Assembly (NCBI GenBank): GCA_009921765.1
Contig: RFXC01000071.1
Coordinates: 1-17,628 of the forward strand
From: Betaproteobacteria bacterium
GTDB taxonomy: Bacteria > Pseudomonadota > Gammaproteobacteria > Burkholderiales > Burkholderiaceae
Length of the DNA stretch: 17,628 bases
Direction of reading: 5' to 3'
The notes below the pieces were generated by a model. That model ran no database searches, was not told where the DNA came from, and saw only the letters and a list, made by a program, of their open reading frames with translations. The position numbers and the translations under genes are program-made. Below, piece after piece: positions 17,333 to 17,628 of the stretch (positions within the stretch are counted from its first letter, which is position 1; each line of letters starts with the position of its first letter).

Positions 17333-17363
17333 GCAGCTGCTGCCGCAGGTGGCAGCTGCTTTT
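17333..17363 (+). terminator. Intrinsic terminator after the symporter gene
   Basis: GCAGCTGC (17333-17340) pairs with GCAGCTGC (17352-17359); the inner TGCC/GGTG extends it to a 12-bp stem with two wobble pairs and a GCA loop, followed by TTTT. It begins 15 nt after the stop codon and closes the acs-symporter block. Confidence 0.8.
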
Positions 17364-17427
17364 CAGGGGGCGTCACCAGGTTGGTTCGGGGCGCCCCTTT
17401 CCGTTGGCGGGTTCGCCTCAGCCTCTC

Positions 17428-17436
17428 TGCTAAAAT
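17428..17436 (+). promoter_or_regulatory. Extended -10 promoter of tRNA-Ser
   Basis: TGC-TAAAAT is an extended -10 (TGn plus 5 of 6 consensus bases). No good -35 is found at 16-18 nt, which the extended element can compensate for. Transcription would start near 17443, 4 nt before the tRNA, in a GC-rich stretch (GAGCCGC) like the discriminators of stringently controlled tRNA genes. Confidence 0.6.
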
Positions 17437-17446
17437 GAGCCGCTTC

Positions 17447-17537
17447 GGAGAGATGGATGAGTGGTTTAAGTCGCACGCCTGGAAAGCGTGTAAGGGTTAA
17501 CAGCCCTTCGGGGGTTCGAATCCCCCTCTCTCCGCCA
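17447..17537 (+). tRNA. tRNA-Ser (anticodon GGA)
   Basis: The acceptor stem GGAGAGA (17447-17453) pairs fully with TCTCTCC (17527-17533), followed by discriminator G and encoded CCA (17535-17537). The anticodon stem CACGC/GCGTG (17474-17478, 17486-17490) encloses CTGGAAA with anticodon GGA (17481-17483), reading UCC and UCU. A long variable arm containing AAGGG and CCCTT marks a class II tRNA. The T arm is GGGGG-TTCGAAT-CCCCC (17510-17526). Confidence 0.97.
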
Positions 17538-17539
17538 AA

Positions 17540-17566
17540 ATGCCCGCGCAAGCGGGCATTTGTTTT
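17540..17566 (+). terminator. Intrinsic terminator after tRNA-Ser
   Basis: ATGCCCGC (17540-17547) and GCGGGCAT (17552-17559) form an 8-bp perfect stem closed by a GCAA tetraloop, followed by the T-rich TTGTTTT. It starts 3 nt after the encoded CCA. Confidence 0.88.
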
Positions 17567-17613
17567 GGCGGAGAGAGAGCACAGGCCCTGCGGCCTGTGC
17601 GTGGGGATTCGAA
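17567..17613 (-). repeat. Inverted, interrupted copy of the tRNA-Ser 3' end
   Basis: GGCGGAGAGAG (17567-17577) is the reverse complement of tRNA bases 17526-17536, and GGGGATTCGAA (17603-17613) is the reverse complement of 17515-17525. The two blocks are in the right order for an inverted copy of the T arm and acceptor 3' strand, but 25 nt carrying a hairpin separates them. The T stem cannot form on the minus strand, so this is not a working tRNA. Together with the terminator arms it makes a long palindrome centred on the GCAA loop. Confidence 0.7.
17579..17600. repeat. Perfect 9-bp hairpin inside the tRNA-derived inverted copy
   Basis: GCACAGGCC (17579-17587) and GGCCTGTGC (17592-17600) are exact reverse complements around a CTGC loop. 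No T-run follows on either strand. It splits the inverted tRNA copy exactly between acceptor- and T-arm-derived parts, so it may be an inserted palindromic element or a terminator for a minus-strand gene beyond the window. Confidence 0.6.
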
Positions 17614-17628
17614 AGGCCGGGCATGCAA

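Noticed and set aside
17366..17399. Second hairpin (GGGGCGCCCC region) before the tRNA
   Set aside because: The palindrome has no room for a loop, and the alternative stem needs a loop of about 20 nt; the strong terminator at 17333-17363 already explains the region.
17363..17551. Minus-strand frame encoding a GERGIRTPEG-type peptide
   Set aside because: This peptide is the well-known false translation of the antisense strand of tRNA-Ser; the DNA is the tRNA gene itself.
17447..17613. Integrative-element attachment site at the tRNA-Ser 3' end
   Set aside because: An att duplication would be a direct repeat of the tRNA 3' end; the copy seen is inverted and interrupted, and no integrase is in the window.

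Overview
This window looks like a chromosomal segment of a high-GC betaproteobacterium, most likely of the order Burkholderiales. The evidence is the GC-rich codon use, the single-chain class I fumarase, CoaX rather than CoaA, and the acetate-type symporter pair (DUF4212 small subunit plus VC_2705-type SSS permease) downstream of acs. That placement is a judgement from protein character and was not tested by alignment. There are no phage, insertion-sequence, CRISPR or toxin genes. Coding density is high, with several 4-bp ATGA overlaps.

Layout. (i) 1-672 is the 3' end of comEC (DNA-uptake channel, metallo-beta-lactamase domain). It converges with bdhA (3-hydroxybutyrate dehydrogenase, minus strand) across only 3 nt. 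(ii) 1545-2764 is a two-gene plus-strand operon of an alpha/beta hydrolase and a YoaB/RidA-like protein. (iii) 2793-3830 is a lone periplasmic Fe(III)-binding protein on the minus strand, with a Fur-box-like sequence lying between its -35 and -10. (iv) 3970-7153 is prpE (propionyl-CoA synthetase) overlapping by 14 bp with a UMF1-type MFS transporter that starts at TTG. (v) 11668-7145 on the minus strand runs yqhA-like, class I fumarase, amidase, coaX. (vi) 11956-17318 is the acetate block: acs, a YggT-like small membrane protein, a TPR protein, the DUF4212 small subunit and the SSS permease, closed by a strong terminator. (vii) 17447-17537 is tRNA-Ser(GGA), with its own extended -10 promoter, a terminator, and an inverted, interrupted copy of its 3' end.

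How the genes fit together. Much of the window concerns short-chain carboxylates. BdhA feeds 3-hydroxybutyrate to acetoacetate, PrpE activates propionate, Acs activates acetate, and the DUF4212/SSS pair probably imports acetate or a related monocarboxylate. Fumarase is a TCA enzyme that handles the resulting C4 acids. The two acyl-CoA synthetase genes are about 8 kb apart but share a promoter-region pattern: GTAAG twice at an 11-bp period, followed by a conserved half-turn-spaced tail. This suggests one common regulator.

Most interesting items: the shared GTAAG-N6-GTAAG element upstream of prpE and acs; the conserved-looking but uncharacterised YggT-like/TPR pair inside the acetate operon; an EF-hand-like calcium loop and a long Ala-rich insert in the permease; and the inverted tRNA-Ser fragment with an embedded perfect 9-bp hairpin after the tRNA. 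No wholly new defence or mobile system is visible.
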